39,550 nucleotides of DNA, taken from assembly GCA_937927725.1 (NCBI GenBank), contig CALBSE010000020.1, positions 1-39,550 of the forward strand. Direction: 5' to 3'. This document shows, piece after piece, positions 39,487-39,550 of this stretch. The stretch is from an uncultured Actinomycetes bacterium. Lineage in GTDB: Bacteria > Actinomycetota > Acidimicrobiia > Acidimicrobiales > Acidimicrobilacustridaceae. The position numbers were made by a program, and so were the translations under genes. Positions within the stretch are counted from its first letter, which is position 1, and every line of letters begins with the position of its first letter. The notes under the pieces were generated by a model. It did no database searches and was not told where the DNA came from. It saw nothing but the letters and a program-made list of their open reading frames with translations.

Positions 39487-39550
39487 CTGCAGCGATCGAG
39501 GCCGAGGGCCTCACAAAAACCTTCGGTGGCGATGTACGAGCCTTAAATGG
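39483..39550 (+). CDS. ABC transporter ATP-binding protein, N-terminal fragment
   Basis: Only 22 complete codons lie in the window: the sequence reads MTAAIEAEGLTKTFGG then DVRALNG, the usual beginning of DrrA-type ABC exporter ATPases (I-E-x-x-G-L-x-K-x-F-G-x-x-x-A-L-x-G), just before Walker A. The product would energise an exporter of drugs, lipids or polysaccharide, which cannot be settled from this piece. There is no ribosome binding site; translation may depend on the overlapping four-codon leader. Confidence 0.75.
   Translation, partial: MTAAIEAEGLTKTFGGDVRALN

Overview
The window looks like a chromosomal segment of a high-GC but not extreme (by eye in the high 50s percent) actinobacterium, most likely of the class Acidimicrobiia or a close relative. 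This is inferred from gene content: a CYP142-like steroid P450, many acyl-CoA dehydrogenases, an F420-type luciferase-fold oxidoreductase, an AftD-type arabinosyltransferase and several NTF2-like proteins. No rRNA or tRNA gene, insertion sequence, integrase, CRISPR array or phage module was seen. Genes are tightly packed; the largest gap is 244 bases (7403-7646).

Layout. 1-3.8 kb: NTF2-like protein, Mug-type uracil-DNA glycosylase, then on the minus strand a pirin, a CYP142-like P450 and a second NTF2-like protein. 3.8-5.5 kb: DeaD-type RNA helicase with an RGD-repeat tail. 5.7-10.7 kb: lipid and acyl-CoA genes (DUF3237, nitronate-monooxygenase-like flavoprotein, enoyl-CoA hydratase, hotdog thioesterase, acyl-CoA dehydrogenase, MaoC hydratase) plus a small SHOCT-like protein. 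10.8-27.5 kb: a cell-envelope glycan locus with three acyltransferase-3/SGNH proteins, a NodB-type deacetylase, two paralogous GT-C (GT39) glycosyltransferases, a GNAT protein and a 1475-residue AftD-like arabinofuranosyltransferase, interrupted by one HpaB-family flavoprotein. 27.6-34.7 kb: a second catabolic block with an APH-fold kinase, amidohydrolase, a two-subunit acyl-CoA dehydrogenase, a conserved protein of unknown function and a FadD19-like acyl-CoA synthetase. 34.7-39.5 kb: a K+ channel, a flippase-like membrane protein with a degenerate kinase domain, a luciferase-like oxidoreductase, an NTF2-like protein and the start of an ABC-transporter ATPase.

How the genes work together (inference). 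The acyl-CoA genes fit activation and beta-oxidation of steroid side chains or similar branched lipids: P450 terminal oxidation, FadD19-type CoA ligation, an alpha2beta2-type dehydrogenase, hydratases and a thioesterase. The middle block fits assembly and O-acyl/deacyl decoration of an exported, probably arabinose-containing, surface polysaccharide from polyprenyl-phosphate sugars.

Regulatory features. Five starts lack a good Shine-Dalgarno sequence but have a TANNNT box 6-8 bases upstream, suggesting leaderless transcripts. Five others share an exact GGGGGA-N3-ATG arrangement (a sixth is GAGGGA-N3-GTG), mainly at catabolic genes. Several promoters carry operator-like inverted repeats; the best is a 7+7 bp repeat overlapping the -10 box of the deacetylase/GT39/GNAT operon. 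All functional calls come from reading the sequence and remembered family motifs; no database search was run.
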